DNA from: JACVRW01 sp963819635
GTDB taxonomy: Bacteria; Actinomycetota; Thermoleophilia; Solirubrobacterales; Thermoleophilaceae
DNA length: 64,000 bases
Assembly (NCBI GenBank): GCA_963819635.1
Contig: CAWFWX010000011.1
Location: 1-64,000, forward strand
Direction: 5' to 3'
Shown here one piece after another: positions 47,380-55,543 of this stretch (its first letter is position 1; every line of letters starts with the position of its first letter). Below the pieces are notes generated by a model. That model ran no database searches and was not told where the DNA came from. It saw nothing but the letters and a program-made list of their open reading frames with translations. Made by a program: the position numbers and the translations under genes.

Positions 47380-48098
47380 GCGGCTACCGCCCCCAGGCCC
47401 TCTCCGAGCGGGTCCGCGAGGCCAGGGGGACGCGGGGGCTCGTGCCGGTGGTCGCCGACCTCGCCCGCTATGGAGCCGGGCTGGTGGCGGGCCTGCCCTG
47501 GACGGCGCGTGGCCGGCGCGGCCGCTTCACGCTCGACGGCGAGGCGTACCCGTATCTGTTCCACCGGTACAAGGCCACCTGGCTCACCGAGCGCGCCGTG
47601 GAGGTGCCGTTCGTGCAGCGGATCGTCGACCGCGAGCCCGGCCGGGTGCTCGAGGTCGGCAACGTCCTGTCCCACTACCGCTCCCAGGAGCATCTCGTGG
47701 TCGACAAGTACGAGCGCGCGCCCGGAGTGCTCAACCGCGACGTCCTCGAGCTTGCGGACCTGGGCCGCTTCGAGCTGGTCGTGGCGATCTCGACGCTCGA
47801 GCACGTGGGCTGGGACGAGGAGCCACGCCGGCCGGACGCGGCGCTCGCGGCGCTGAGCGCGCTGCGCGAGCTGCTCGCGCCGGGGGGCCGGCTCGTCCTG
47901 ACCCATCCCGTGGGCTACAACCCGCACCTCGACGCCGCATTCCGTGACGGGGCCGTGCCGCTGGCGCGGGCCGCCGCGCTCCGCCGATCCCGCCGGCGAA
48001 CGCGCTGGACACAGGTGCCGCCTTCGGAGGCCTGGCGCGCCCCGTATGACTTCCTGCTCTACTCCGCCCGCGCCGTGGTCTTCGCCGAGGTCACGTGA
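47376..48098 (+). CDS. SAM-dependent methyltransferase-like protein with atypical motif I
   Basis: 240 residues. YLFHRYKATWLTERAVEVPF leads into RVLEVGNVLSHYRSQEHLVV, a form of motif I where the usual GxGxG is replaced by EVGNVLSHY, known in DUF268-like and related glycan-locus methylases; FELVVAISTLEHVGWDE is motif IV. The catalytic role is plausible but not certain. ATGA overlap before and GTGA overlap after. Confidence 0.78.
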   Translation: MSGYRPQALSERVREARGTRGLVPVVADLARYGAGLVAGLPWTARGRRGRFTLDGEAYPYLFHRYKATWLTERAVEVPFVQRIVDREPGRVLEVGNVLSHYRSQEHLVVDKYERAPGVLNRDVLELADLGRFELVVAISTLEHVGWDEEPRRPDAALAALSALRELLAPGGRLVLTHPVGYNPHLDAAFRDGAVPLARAAALRRSRRRTRWTQVPPSEAWRAPYDFLLYSARAVVFAEVT

Positions 48099-49585
48099 GA
48101 GAGCTCGTCCGCCCTGTCAGCTCCGCACTGCTGCTCGCCGGCGGCACGGTGCTGGCGTTCTTCTCGGGCGGCTTCTTCGACCAGCCCCGCCTCATCGCAG
48201 CCATCTGCGCCTGGCTGCTCGTGGCCGCGGCCGCCCTGGCCGCCGAGCGCCCGCTGCCGCGCACCCTCCCGGGCCGCCTGGCCCTGGGCGGGCTCGCTGC
48301 CCTCACGGCACTCACGATCGCCTCGATCGCGTGGGCTCCGCTCGCCGGCCCCGCGCTCGACGACGCCCAGCGTGTGCTGCTCTACCTCGGCTTCTTCATC
48401 GCCGGCGTGGCCTTCCTGCGCGCCGACCGCGTCATTGAGCCGGCGCTTGCGGCGGGGGCGCTCGTGGTGGTCCTCTACGGCCTGTCCGAGCGCTTCCTGC
48501 CCGGCCTCGTGGAGCTCGACCGGAGCCGCACCGCCGGAGGCCGGCTCGAGCAGCCGATCACGTACTGGAACGCCATGGGCGCGGTGGCGGCCATCGGTCT
48601 CGTGCTGTGCGCCCGGATGGCGGCGGACGAGCGCCGGCCGCTCGGGCTCCGCGCCGCGGCAGCCGCCGCGACCGCGCCGCTCGGGGCGGCCATCTACCTC
48701 ACCTTCTCCCGCGGCGCGATCGCCGCGGCCGCCGTCGGCCTGCTCGTCCTGGTGCTCCTCGATCCGCACCGCGCGGGACTGCGCGCCGCGGCGGTCGCGC
48801 TCGGCACCGGGCTCGCCGCCGCGGTGGCGTGCGGCCTGTTTCCCTGGGTGCGCTCGATGTCGGAGCACGGCCTCTCGAACGGCCTCCAGGGCCTCGCGGC
48901 GCTCGCGCTGGTCGTGTTGGCCGGCGCGGTTGCCGCGGCGCTCACGCTCCGGTGGACGGCGGCGACACACGGCGACACCGCTCCCCCGGCGAGCCCCCGC
49001 GCGCGGATGGTGATGGCGGCCGGCGTGGTGCTCGCGCTCGTGCTCGTGACGGCGGCCATCGAGGGCAGCCCTCAGGGCAGCTCGCCTCAGCCCGGCGCGC
49101 AGACCGCACGGCTCAGCTCGCTCGACAGCATGCGCTACGAGTACTGGCGCGTCGCACTCGAGACCTTCGCCGACCACCCGCTCACGGGCACGGGCTCGGG
49201 AGGCTTCCGGGTCGAGTGGCTGCGCGAGCGCCCGGAGCGCGACTCGGCCGGCGACGCGCACTCGCTCTACCTCGAGACGCTCGCCGAGCTCGGCCTCGCC
49301 GGCGCCGCGGCGCTGCTCGCCCTGCTCGCCGGTCTGGCGCTGAGCGCCAGCCGCGCGCTCGTCGCGGAGAGGGCCGCGACCCTGGGCCTGGTCTCGGTGC
49401 TCGCCACCTACCTCGTGCACGCCGCCCTCGACTGGGACTGGGAGATGCCGGCGGTCACGCTCCCCGCGCTGGCCGCGGCCGCCGCGATCGTGGCTACTGC
49501 CGATCGGGCGGGCCGCGACGTGCAAGCGGGTTCAGCCGCAGCGCCTCGCGCGTCGCTCGTCGCGAGAGCGGCGGGTCGACCCTGA
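48095..49585 (+). CDS. O-antigen ligase/polymerase-like membrane protein (Wzy_C)
   Basis: 496 residues with about 12 membrane helices. The conserved Wzy_C elements are PITYWNAMGAVAAIGLVLCA, YLTFSRGAIAAAAVG and the large periplasmic-type loop LTGTGSGGFRVEWL, then DAHSLYLETLAELGLAGAAA with the conserved His. It would polymerise or ligate exported repeat units and so completes a flippase-polymerase pathway. Last gene of the rightward operon; its final 92 bases overlap the convergent TPR-like gene. Confidence 0.88.
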   Translation: MRELVRPVSSALLLAGGTVLAFFSGGFFDQPRLIAAICAWLLVAAAALAAERPLPRTLPGRLALGGLAALTALTIASIAWAPLAGPALDDAQRVLLYLGFFIAGVAFLRADRVIEPALAAGALVVVLYGLSERFLPGLVELDRSRTAGGRLEQPITYWNAMGAVAAIGLVLCARMAADERRPLGLRAAAAAATAPLGAAIYLTFSRGAIAAAAVGLLVLVLLDPHRAGLRAAAVALGTGLAAAVACGLFPWVRSMSEHGLSNGLQGLAALALVVLAGAVAAALTLRWTAATHGDTAPPASPRARMVMAAGVVLALVLVTAAIEGSPQGSSPQPGAQTARLSSLDSMRYEYWRVALETFADHPLTGTGSGGFRVEWLRERPERDSAGDAHSLYLETLAELGLAGAAALLALLAGLALSASRALVAERAATLGLVSVLATYLVHAALDWDWEMPAVTLPALAAAAAIVATADRAGRDVQAGSAAAPRASLVARAAGRP

Positions 49586-49904
49586 ACGCCGCCTGCCTGA
49601 GCACGAGCCACGCCTCGTAGTTCTCGGGCTCGCGCTCGACCACGTCCTCGATGACCCGCACGCCCTCGCGGTCGCGGTGGGCGACGACGAGCAGCTGCGC
49701 CTCCCGGATCACCGGCGTCGGGTCGGGGTTGAGGCGGCGCGCGTCCTCGAGCTGGGCGAGCTTGTGCTCGAGATCGGCGGCGGAGATCCTGGTGGAGTCA
49801 GACGGCCGCTCCGCGTCGGCCTGGAGGCGCGAGGCACGCAGGCCGGCGAACAGCCACAGGCAGGCCGCGAGCGCGGCGACCGCGAGCACGGCGCGAGCGG
49901 CCAC
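49494..49904 (-). CDS. Small membrane-anchored TPR-like protein
   Basis: 136 residues. GTG at 49904; a single N-terminal helix (AVLAVAALAACLWLFAGLRAS), then helices resembling one or two tetratricopeptide repeats (EDVVEREPENYEAWLVLRQA and LSRRATREALRLNPL). It immediately follows the GT4 stop with no gap, so it is co-transcribed. Its end is antisense to the ligase gene. A scaffold role for the glycan complex is possible. Confidence 0.65.
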   Translation of the reverse strand: MAARAVLAVAALAACLWLFAGLRASRLQADAERPSDSTRISAADLEHKLAQLEDARRLNPDPTPVIREAQLLVVAHRDREGVRVIEDVVEREPENYEAWLVLRQAAFRVDPPLSRRATREALRLNPLARRGPPDRQ

Positions 49905-51113
49905 CTACCCGGCCCCGAGCCGCTTCGACCCCCAGCCGGGACGCCGAGCCTGCGGCAGGCGGCGCGGGATCCGGGGCCACGACTCGACCCGCTCCGGAGG
50001 CCCCTCCCTGAGGGCGGCCTCGACCTCGCGCGGGAAGGACTCCCGAAAGACCGCGGAGTCGAAGCGGCGAGCGTTCGCCACGCAGTCGGCCGGGTCCACC
50101 GAGCCCGGGTCGAACGCGGCGACCGCGTCCGCGAGCTCGTCGGCCCCTCCTTCCCAATAGCGCCCGGTGACTCCGTCCACGACGTTCTCGAGCAGGCCGC
50201 CCGCCGCCCGCGCGAGCACCGGCCGCCCGGCCGCCTGCGCCTCGACGGCCGCTATCCCGAACTCCTCGCCGGCGGTGACGACGAGGGCGCGGCAACTGGA
50301 GAGGAGGCTCGCGACCTGCTCATCGCTGACTCGCCCGGCGAACCTGATCGTCGGCCCGGCCAGGCGCCTCAGCCGGCGCCTGTCGGGACCGTTGCCGGCG
50401 ATCACGAGCGGCAGGCGGAGCCGGTTGAAGGCATCGATAGCGACGTCGATCCGCTTGTGCGACACGAGCTCAGACACGACGAGGTAGTGCTCGCCTACGG
50501 GTCCCGGCGAGAAGCGGTCGGTCGCCACGGGCGGATAGACGATTCCGGACTCGCGCCCGAAGTACGCGCGGATCCGGGCCTGCGTGGTCCTCGAGTTGGT
50601 GATGTAGCGGGCCACTCGCTGAGCGGCGATCCAGTCCCACTCCCGCCAGCGCCTGAAGAGGCCTCGCAGCATGGCGCGCGAGACCGGGTCGGCGCGCTCG
50701 GAGAGTGTGCGCTGACGCTCGTTCCAGGCGTACCGGAAGGGGTTGTGGCAGTAGCTCACGTGGACGCTGCTCTCATCGCAGATCACGGCGTGCGCCCACG
50801 CGCTCGAGCTCGAGACGACGAGGTCGTAGCCCGACAGGTCGAAGGACTCGATCGCGGCCGGATAGAAGGGCAGCAGCGCCCGGAACGTACGCGCGGTGGG
50901 CCGGGCACGCTGAAGGAACGAGGTGTGCACGCGGCGATCGGCGAAGCGGCCCTCGGTACCGCGCTCGTCGTAGACCGGCGTGAAGATGTCCGCGTCGGGC
51001 CAGAGCGCGCAGATCTCGAGGAAAACGCGGTCGGCGCCCCTGATGCTCACGAGAAAGTCGTGGATTAGGGCGGTGCGCGGCATGCCCCCGCCTGGGACAC
51101 CGTGGCTGCTCAC
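49905..51113 (-). CDS. Glycosyltransferase family 4
   Basis: 402 residues. RTALIHDFLVSIRGADRVFLE, HVSYCHNPFRYAWNERQRT and VYPPVATDRFSPGP are diagnostic of a mannosyltransferase-like GT4 subgroup; the donor site is VVTAGEEFGIAAVEAQAAGR, with the E-x7-E pair. The GTG at 51113 is preferred over the ATG at 51083 because it lies exactly seven bases after TAGACT, in the same geometry as other leaderless starts here, adding ten residues (VSSHGVPGGG). Confidence 0.88.
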   Translation of the reverse strand: MSSHGVPGGGMPRTALIHDFLVSIRGADRVFLEICALWPDADIFTPVYDERGTEGRFADRRVHTSFLQRARPTARTFRALLPFYPAAIESFDLSGYDLVVSSSSAWAHAVICDESSVHVSYCHNPFRYAWNERQRTLSERADPVSRAMLRGLFRRWREWDWIAAQRVARYITNSRTTQARIRAYFGRESGIVYPPVATDRFSPGPVGEHYLVVSELVSHKRIDVAIDAFNRLRLPLVIAGNGPDRRRLRRLAGPTIRFAGRVSDEQVASLLSSCRALVVTAGEEFGIAAVEAQAAGRPVLARAAGGLLENVVDGVTGRYWEGGADELADAVAAFDPGSVDPADCVANARRFDSAVFRESFPREVEAALREGPPERVESWPRIPRRLPQARRPGWGSKRLGAG

Positions 51114-51120
51114 CGGCGGC

Positions 51121-51126
51121 AGTCTA
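51121..51126 (-). promoter_or_regulatory. Leaderless -10 box TAGACT for the leftward GT4
   Basis: Seven bases before the GTG at 51113; it decides that start over the downstream ATG. Confidence 0.5.
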
Positions 51127-51135
51127 TGTGCCGGG

Positions 51136-51141
51136 TAGGCT
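51136..51141 (+). promoter_or_regulatory. Leaderless -10 box TAGGCT for the rightward GT4
   Basis: Ten bases before the ATG at 51152, back to back with the leftward box in a 38-base divergent region. Confidence 0.5.
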
Positions 51142-51151
51142 TCCGCCCACG

Positions 51152-52168
51152 ATGCGGGTCGCCGTCGACGGTCGGAGCTTTCGGGCGTCCGGCCGGGGCC
51201 GGGGAGTCTCCGTGTACCTCGACTGCCTGCTCTCCGAGTTGCGGCGAGCACACGCCTCCGACCGCTTCGAGCCCGTCGTGGACGGCAGGATGGGGCGCTT
51301 GGCGGCGGCCACCGTACGGCGCCCGCGCCTGGACCGGCTCGCCGGCGGCTGCGACGTGGTGTGGGCGCCCGCGCCGGCCCCGCTGGCGATCTCGGCGGGG
51401 GTGCCGGCCGTCCTGACGCTCCATGATCTCTCGTTCGAGCACAGGCCCTCCGACTACGGGGCCTACGAGCGCCTGTGGCACCTCGCCGCGCGGCCGCGGG
51501 CGCTGGCCAGGCGGGCCGCGCGCGTGATCACCGTCTCGGAGGCCGTGCGCGGCGAGGCGCTCGAGGAGTGGGGGCTCGACCCGGCGCGAGTGGTGACCGT
51601 CCTGTCGGGCCCCGGGCGGCCGCGCGGCGCGGCGGGGCCGCTCCCGGCGGGCCTCGAGCCCGGCTTCGTGCTCGCGGTGGGTGCCGTGGAGCCGCGGAAG
51701 CGCCCGGACCTGCTCGTCGAGGCGCACCGGCGCGCCCGCGCGCGCGGGCTCCGCGCGGAGCTCGTCTTCGCCGGACCGGGAGAGCCGCCGCGCGCCGAAG
51801 CCGTCCGCGTCCTGGGGCGGGTCGACGACCCCACGCTCGAGGCGCTCTATTCCGGTGCGCTCGTGCTGGCGTGCCCGTCGCGAGAGGAGGGCTTCGGGTT
51901 CACGCCCGTCGAGGCGGCGGCGCGTGGCACGCCGGCGGTGGTCGCCGCTCTCGCTCCGTTCAGGGAGACCCTGGGCGACGCCGCTCTCGCGGTCGCGCCC
52001 GGCGACCCGGAGGCGCTCGCGGACGCGCTCCTGCGAATCGAGCGCGAGCCGGATCTGCGCGAGCGGCTCGCAGCCACGGCCGGTGACGCCGCGCGGCGCC
52101 TGTCGTGGGAGCGCGCCGCGGAGGAGACGCGCGCGGTGCTCGCGGCTGCCGCGGAGGAGGGCGCGTGA
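51152..52168 (+). CDS. Glycosyltransferase family 4
   Basis: 338 residues, compact GT-B fold. MRVAVDGRSFRASGRGRGVS holds the acceptor loop; LTLHDLSFEHRPSDYG and RRAARVITVSEAVRGEAL are typical; the donor half shows VLAVGAVEPRKRPDLLVEAH and ACPSREEGFGFTPVEAAARG with the EGFGFTPVE (E-x7-E) motif. It lies in a rightward four-gene unit with GT2, the LPATG protein and another GT4. GTGA overlap with the GT2 gene. Confidence 0.9.
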   Translation: MRVAVDGRSFRASGRGRGVSVYLDCLLSELRRAHASDRFEPVVDGRMGRLAAATVRRPRLDRLAGGCDVVWAPAPAPLAISAGVPAVLTLHDLSFEHRPSDYGAYERLWHLAARPRALARRAARVITVSEAVRGEALEEWGLDPARVVTVLSGPGRPRGAAGPLPAGLEPGFVLAVGAVEPRKRPDLLVEAHRRARARGLRAELVFAGPGEPPRAEAVRVLGRVDDPTLEALYSGALVLACPSREEGFGFTPVEAAARGTPAVVAALAPFRETLGDAALAVAPGDPEALADALLRIEREPDLRERLAATAGDAARRLSWERAAEETRAVLAAAAEEGA

Positions 52169-53064
52169 GCGACTTCGCGGTCGTGACCGTGACGCACAAC
52201 TCCGAGGCCGATCTGCGCCGCCTGCTCGACTCGATCGAGCGTGAGCTGAGCGAGCCGCGGCCGCAGATCGTGGTCGTGGACGCCGCGTCCTCGGACCGTT
52301 CCGCAGCGCTGGCGGCCGAGCGCGGCGCCGAGGTCCTCGCGCTCGAGCGGAACGTCGGCTTCGGGGCGGGGTGCAACGCCGGCCTCGCCGTGGTCGAGGC
52401 TCCGGTCACGGCACTCGTGAACCCGGATGTCGAGCTGCTCGACGCCGGGCTGGCGGAGCTCGCTGGCCGCGCGGACGCCGGCGACGCCCTGCTCGCCCCG
52501 CGCCTGCTGAACGCCGACGGCAGCATCCAGGACAGCGCGCACCCGCCGCCCGGACGCGCCGACGACCTGGTCCCCGCGCTCGTTCCGCGGCCGCTTCTCC
52601 CGCCTCGCATGCGCCGCCGTTACGAGCCCTGGCGCAGCGAGCGCCCCACCCGGGTGGGCTGGGCGATCGCGGCCTGCCTGGTCGCCCGCACGAGCCTGTT
52701 TCGCGCCCTCGGGCCCTTCGACGCCGGCGCCTTCCTCTTCTACGAGGACATGGAGCTCTGCCTGGCTGCTGCGCGCGCCGGCGTCCCCACGGTGCTCCAC
52801 CCCGACATCGCGCTCCGGCACCTGGGCGGAACCGCCACTCGGCGGGCGCTCGAGGCCGAGGAAGAGCTCGTCCTCCGCGCGAGCCGGCGCCGCGAGGTCC
52901 TGGCGCGCGAGAGCAGGCCGCGCCTCGCGATCGACGACGCGGCGCAGGCCGCGACCTTCGCCACCCGGGCGGCGGCGCGCACGCTCGTGCGCCGCGGTGG
53001 CGGTTACGAGCGCGCTCAGCTGCGCGCGCTGCGTGCGGCACGACGTGCCGGGACCCGCCGCTAG
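52165..53064 (+). CDS. Glycosyltransferase family 2, rhamnosyltransferase-like
   Basis: 299 residues. FAVVTVTHNSEADLRRLLDS, IVVVDAASSDRSAALAAERG, LERNVGFGAGCNAGL and VNPDVELLDAG (NPD replaces DxD, as in WbbL/rhamnosyltransferase-like GT2 proteins), followed by GPFDAGAFLFYEDMELCLAA, whose ED is the probable base region. Donor dTDP-rhamnose is only a family-level guess. Its TAG stop starts the -10 box of the next gene. Confidence 0.88.
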   Translation: MSDFAVVTVTHNSEADLRRLLDSIERELSEPRPQIVVVDAASSDRSAALAAERGAEVLALERNVGFGAGCNAGLAVVEAPVTALVNPDVELLDAGLAELAGRADAGDALLAPRLLNADGSIQDSAHPPPGRADDLVPALVPRPLLPPRMRRRYEPWRSERPTRVGWAIAACLVARTSLFRALGPFDAGAFLFYEDMELCLAAARAGVPTVLHPDIALRHLGGTATRRALEAEEELVLRASRRREVLARESRPRLAIDDAAQAATFATRAAARTLVRRGGGYERAQLRALRAARRAGTRR

Positions 53065-53067
53065 GCT
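53062..53067 (+). promoter_or_regulatory. Leaderless -10 box TAGGCT overlapping a stop codon
   Basis: Begins with the TAG stop of the GT2 gene and lies eight bases before the ATG of the LPATG protein. Confidence 0.45.
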
Positions 53068-53075
53068 TCCCGCCC

Positions 53076-53399
53076 ATGCGTCGATTCGTGCCGCTGCTCC
53101 TAGCCCTGTTGTGCCTCGTTCTGCCCTCTGCCGCGCTGGCCCAGAGCGCGGGGGACGAGCAGTACGCCGACCCCTTCGGGCAGGTGGAGGAGCCGAACGG
53201 TTCAGACGGCCAGCAGGCACAGGCGCCCGAGACCGAGGCTGCGCCGGCGGAGCCGGCGGCCCCTGCCGAAGAGGCGGTCGCAGCGCAGGACACGGCTGCG
53301 CCGACCCTTCCAGCCACGGGCCTCCCCGCCCTCCTCCTCGCCGGCAGCGGCGCGCTCCTCCTCACCGGCGGCACCACGTTGCGCCGGCTCGTGTCCTGA
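53076..53399 (+). CDS. Small secreted LPATG-anchored Ala/Glu/Pro-rich protein
   Basis: 107 residues. Signal peptide FVPLLLALLCLVLPSAALAQ (cut near residue 22), a low-complexity acidic middle rich in Ala, Glu, Pro and Gln (23-75), then LPATG at 78-82, a hydrophobic stretch (LPALLLAGSGALLLTGG) and an Arg-Arg tail: a complete sortase sorting signal. No sortase is in the window. It lies between two glycosyltransferases, which suggests it is glycosylated or is an anchor for the glycan (inference). The next GT4 appears to start inside its stop. Confidence 0.75.
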   Translation: MRRFVPLLLALLCLVLPSAALAQSAGDEQYADPFGQVEEPNGSDGQQAQAPETEAAPAEPAAPAEEAVAAQDTAAPTLPATGLPALLLAGSGALLLTGGTTLRRLVS

Positions 53400-54433
53400 C
53401 GCCGGCCGCGGTCGCGATCAACGCCCGCGCCGCGGCCCGGCGCGAGATCGGGGGCGTGGAGCGCTGGACGCGCGAGCTCGCGCGGCTCCTTCCCGAGCTG
53501 CGGCCCGAGCGCTACTCCGTGATCCGCCCGCCCGCCGCCCTGGCGCATCGCGCGGGCCACGCCTGGGAGCAGCTCGCGCTTCCGCTCGCCGCGCGCCGAG
53601 CCGCTCTGCTGCTCTCGCCCGCGAACCTCGCTCCGCTCGCGTATCCACGCAACGTCGTCGTGATCCACGACAGCGCGCCGTTCCGCGAGCCGTCCTGGTA
53701 CACGCGCCTATACGGCGCCTGGCACCGCGCGGCGATCCCGCGCATCGCCCGGCGCGCGCGGCTCGTGGTCGCGCCTTCCGAGTACATGCGCGCCGAGCTG
53801 ATCGAGCTGTTCGCGCTGGCCGGCGACGCGGTGGCAGCGATCGCCCCCGGCGTCGACGCGTCGTTCTCCTTCCCCGCGGATCCGGTATCGCTCCGCCGCC
53901 GCCACGGGATCGAGCGGCCCTACGTGCTGGCGGTCGGCACCGAGGGCCCGCGCAAGAACCTCGCCCTGCTGGACAGGATCGCGCCGGAGCTCGCGCGGAA
54001 CGGGCTCGACGTGGTCATCGCCGGCTCGAGCCGGCCCTACCTCCCGCGGGGCGCCGCGGACGGAGCGGCGCGGCGGCTCGGCTACGTAGCCGACGAGGAC
54101 CTGCCAGCGCTCTACGCGGGCGCCGCGGTCTTCGCCATGCCGTCGCTCTACGAGGGCTTCGGGCTGCCGTGCGTCGAGGCCATGGCGGCGGGCACGCCCG
54201 TCGTGGCCGCCGACCGCGCTGCGCTCCCCGAGGCGTGCGGCGGCGCCGCGCTGCTCGCCGACCCCGACGATCCCGACGCCTTCGCGGCAGCTCTGCTCCG
54301 CGCGGCCGGCGCCGAGCGCGACCGCCTGGTGGCCGCGGGCCGCGAGCGCGCGGCCGGCCTCACGTGGCGGCGCACCGCCGAGGTGCTCGACGGGGCGCTC
54401 GAGCCGGTGCTCGCTACTCGCAGACGCCCGTGA
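53396..54433 (+). CDS. Glycosyltransferase family 4 with a non-standard start
   Basis: 345 residues. The fold begins AVAINARAAARREIGGVERWTRE (acceptor loop GGVERW), then VVVIHDSAPFREPSWYTRLY, VLAVGTEGPRKNLALLDRI and FAMPSLYEGFGLPCVEAMAA with the donor EGFGLPCVE pair. No ATG, GTG or TTG lies in frame before the first strand; a CTG at 53396 overlaps the previous stop as CTGA, mimicking the ATGA/GTGA couplings of its neighbours, and is the likely start. Its last 20 bases overlap the convergent glycoside hydrolase gene. Confidence 0.85.
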   Translation: MTPAAVAINARAAARREIGGVERWTRELARLLPELRPERYSVIRPPAALAHRAGHAWEQLALPLAARRAALLLSPANLAPLAYPRNVVVIHDSAPFREPSWYTRLYGAWHRAAIPRIARRARLVVAPSEYMRAELIELFALAGDAVAAIAPGVDASFSFPADPVSLRRRHGIERPYVLAVGTEGPRKNLALLDRIAPELARNGLDVVIAGSSRPYLPRGAADGAARRLGYVADEDLPALYAGAAVFAMPSLYEGFGLPCVEAMAAGTPVVAADRAALPEACGGAALLADPDDPDAFAAALLRAAGAERDRLVAAGRERAAGLTWRRTAEVLDGALEPVLATRRRP

Positions 54434-55541
54434 TCGTCTTCGTGCAGCCCTGGAAGCGGCGCGCCGAGCGCTGGTAGGCGGCGAGGGCCGGCTGCGGGTC
54501 GAAGCCGCCGTCGTCGAACTGCTGCAGCCCGGCGTAGTTGAAGACGCTGCCGCCGCGGCCGTAGGGCGAGGACCACGTGTACCAGAACACCTTGCCGACA
54601 CCGAGCGCGCGCCGGCGCGCGACCATCGCGCTGTACACCTGGCCGACCTTCGCGGCCATGCCGCGCGGCGTCTCCTGGCGCTGGTACTTGATTCCGTCGG
54701 TCCGGCCCTTGGATGCCGGCCAGGTGATCTCGGTGAGGTAGATCGGCTTGCGCCCGTCGCCGCGCTTGCGGAGGGCGTCGCGGAAGAACCTGGTCGCCTT
54801 GACGGCACGCTTCACCGTCTGGGGGAAGATCTGAAGCGCAGCCACGTCGAAGTAGGGCTTGATCCCGTGCTGGTAGAGGACCTCGATCTCGTCCCACGCC
54901 CGCTGCGTGAGCCCGGCCATCACGATCTTCGCGCCGGGGTCGAGGCTCTTCACGATGTTGTACGAGGCACGGAGCAACAGGGGGTAGTTGCGCGCGTACC
55001 CGTACGGGCCCTTCTCGGGCGCGTCCCAGTAGGCGGGGAGGTGCGGCTCGTTCCAGATCTGCCATTCGCGCAGCGGCCGCTTCGGCAGCTCGGGGTGATC
55101 GCTCCAGAACGTGCCCTCCGGCCCGTAGCGCTCCACGAGCGCGGCGAGATAGGTCACGTAGTCCGAGCGGTTCTTCGGCGGCGACGTGAACCGGTCCCGG
55201 TAAGCCCGCGCCCAGCGCGGCGCGTAGAACACGATCGGGAGCACGTCGAGGTTCCGGAGAGCGGCGCGCCGCACGACCCCGTCGGTGCGCTCGAATTCGA
55301 ACGCGGTGCCGCGCCCCCTGGGCTGCGCAGCCCCCCAGTCGAAGACCGTCCGCACCGTCTCGACCCCCGACGAGGCCATCAGGTCCCACTGGGGGTCCTG
55401 CACGTCGTCGCGCGCCTTCTCGATGCCGTGGTCGTACATCACGCCGAAGAAGCCCTGCGGAGCAGAGCGCGCCGCCGACGCGCCCGGCGCGGCGAGGAGG
55501 AGCGCGGTCAGCACCGCGGCGACTGCTGCGAGCGCTTTCAC
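54414..55541 (-). CDS. Secreted glycoside hydrolase-like protein (clan GH-A TIM barrel)
   Basis: 375 residues. The GTG at 55541 opens a signal peptide (ALAAVAAVLTALLLAAPGASA). A TIM-barrel of the GH-A clan follows: TVRTVFDWGAAQPRGRG, VLPIVFYAPRWARAY, LREWQIWNEPHLPAYWDAP with the acid/base Glu in W-N-E-P, FDVAALQIFPQT and PIYLTEITWPASKGR, whose Glu is the probable nucleophile. The family cannot be narrowed further (GH39-like or related). It may trim the surface glycan or soil polysaccharide. Two bases separate it from the phosphatase gene upstream. Confidence 0.8.
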   Translation of the reverse strand: MKALAAVAAVLTALLLAAPGASAARSAPQGFFGVMYDHGIEKARDDVQDPQWDLMASSGVETVRTVFDWGAAQPRGRGTAFEFERTDGVVRRAALRNLDVLPIVFYAPRWARAYRDRFTSPPKNRSDYVTYLAALVERYGPEGTFWSDHPELPKRPLREWQIWNEPHLPAYWDAPEKGPYGYARNYPLLLRASYNIVKSLDPGAKIVMAGLTQRAWDEIEVLYQHGIKPYFDVAALQIFPQTVKRAVKATRFFRDALRKRGDGRKPIYLTEITWPASKGRTDGIKYQRQETPRGMAAKVGQVYSAMVARRRALGVGKVFWYTWSSPYGRGGSVFNYAGLQQFDDGGFDPQPALAAYQRSARRFQGCTKTITGVCE

Positions 55542-55543
55542 GG

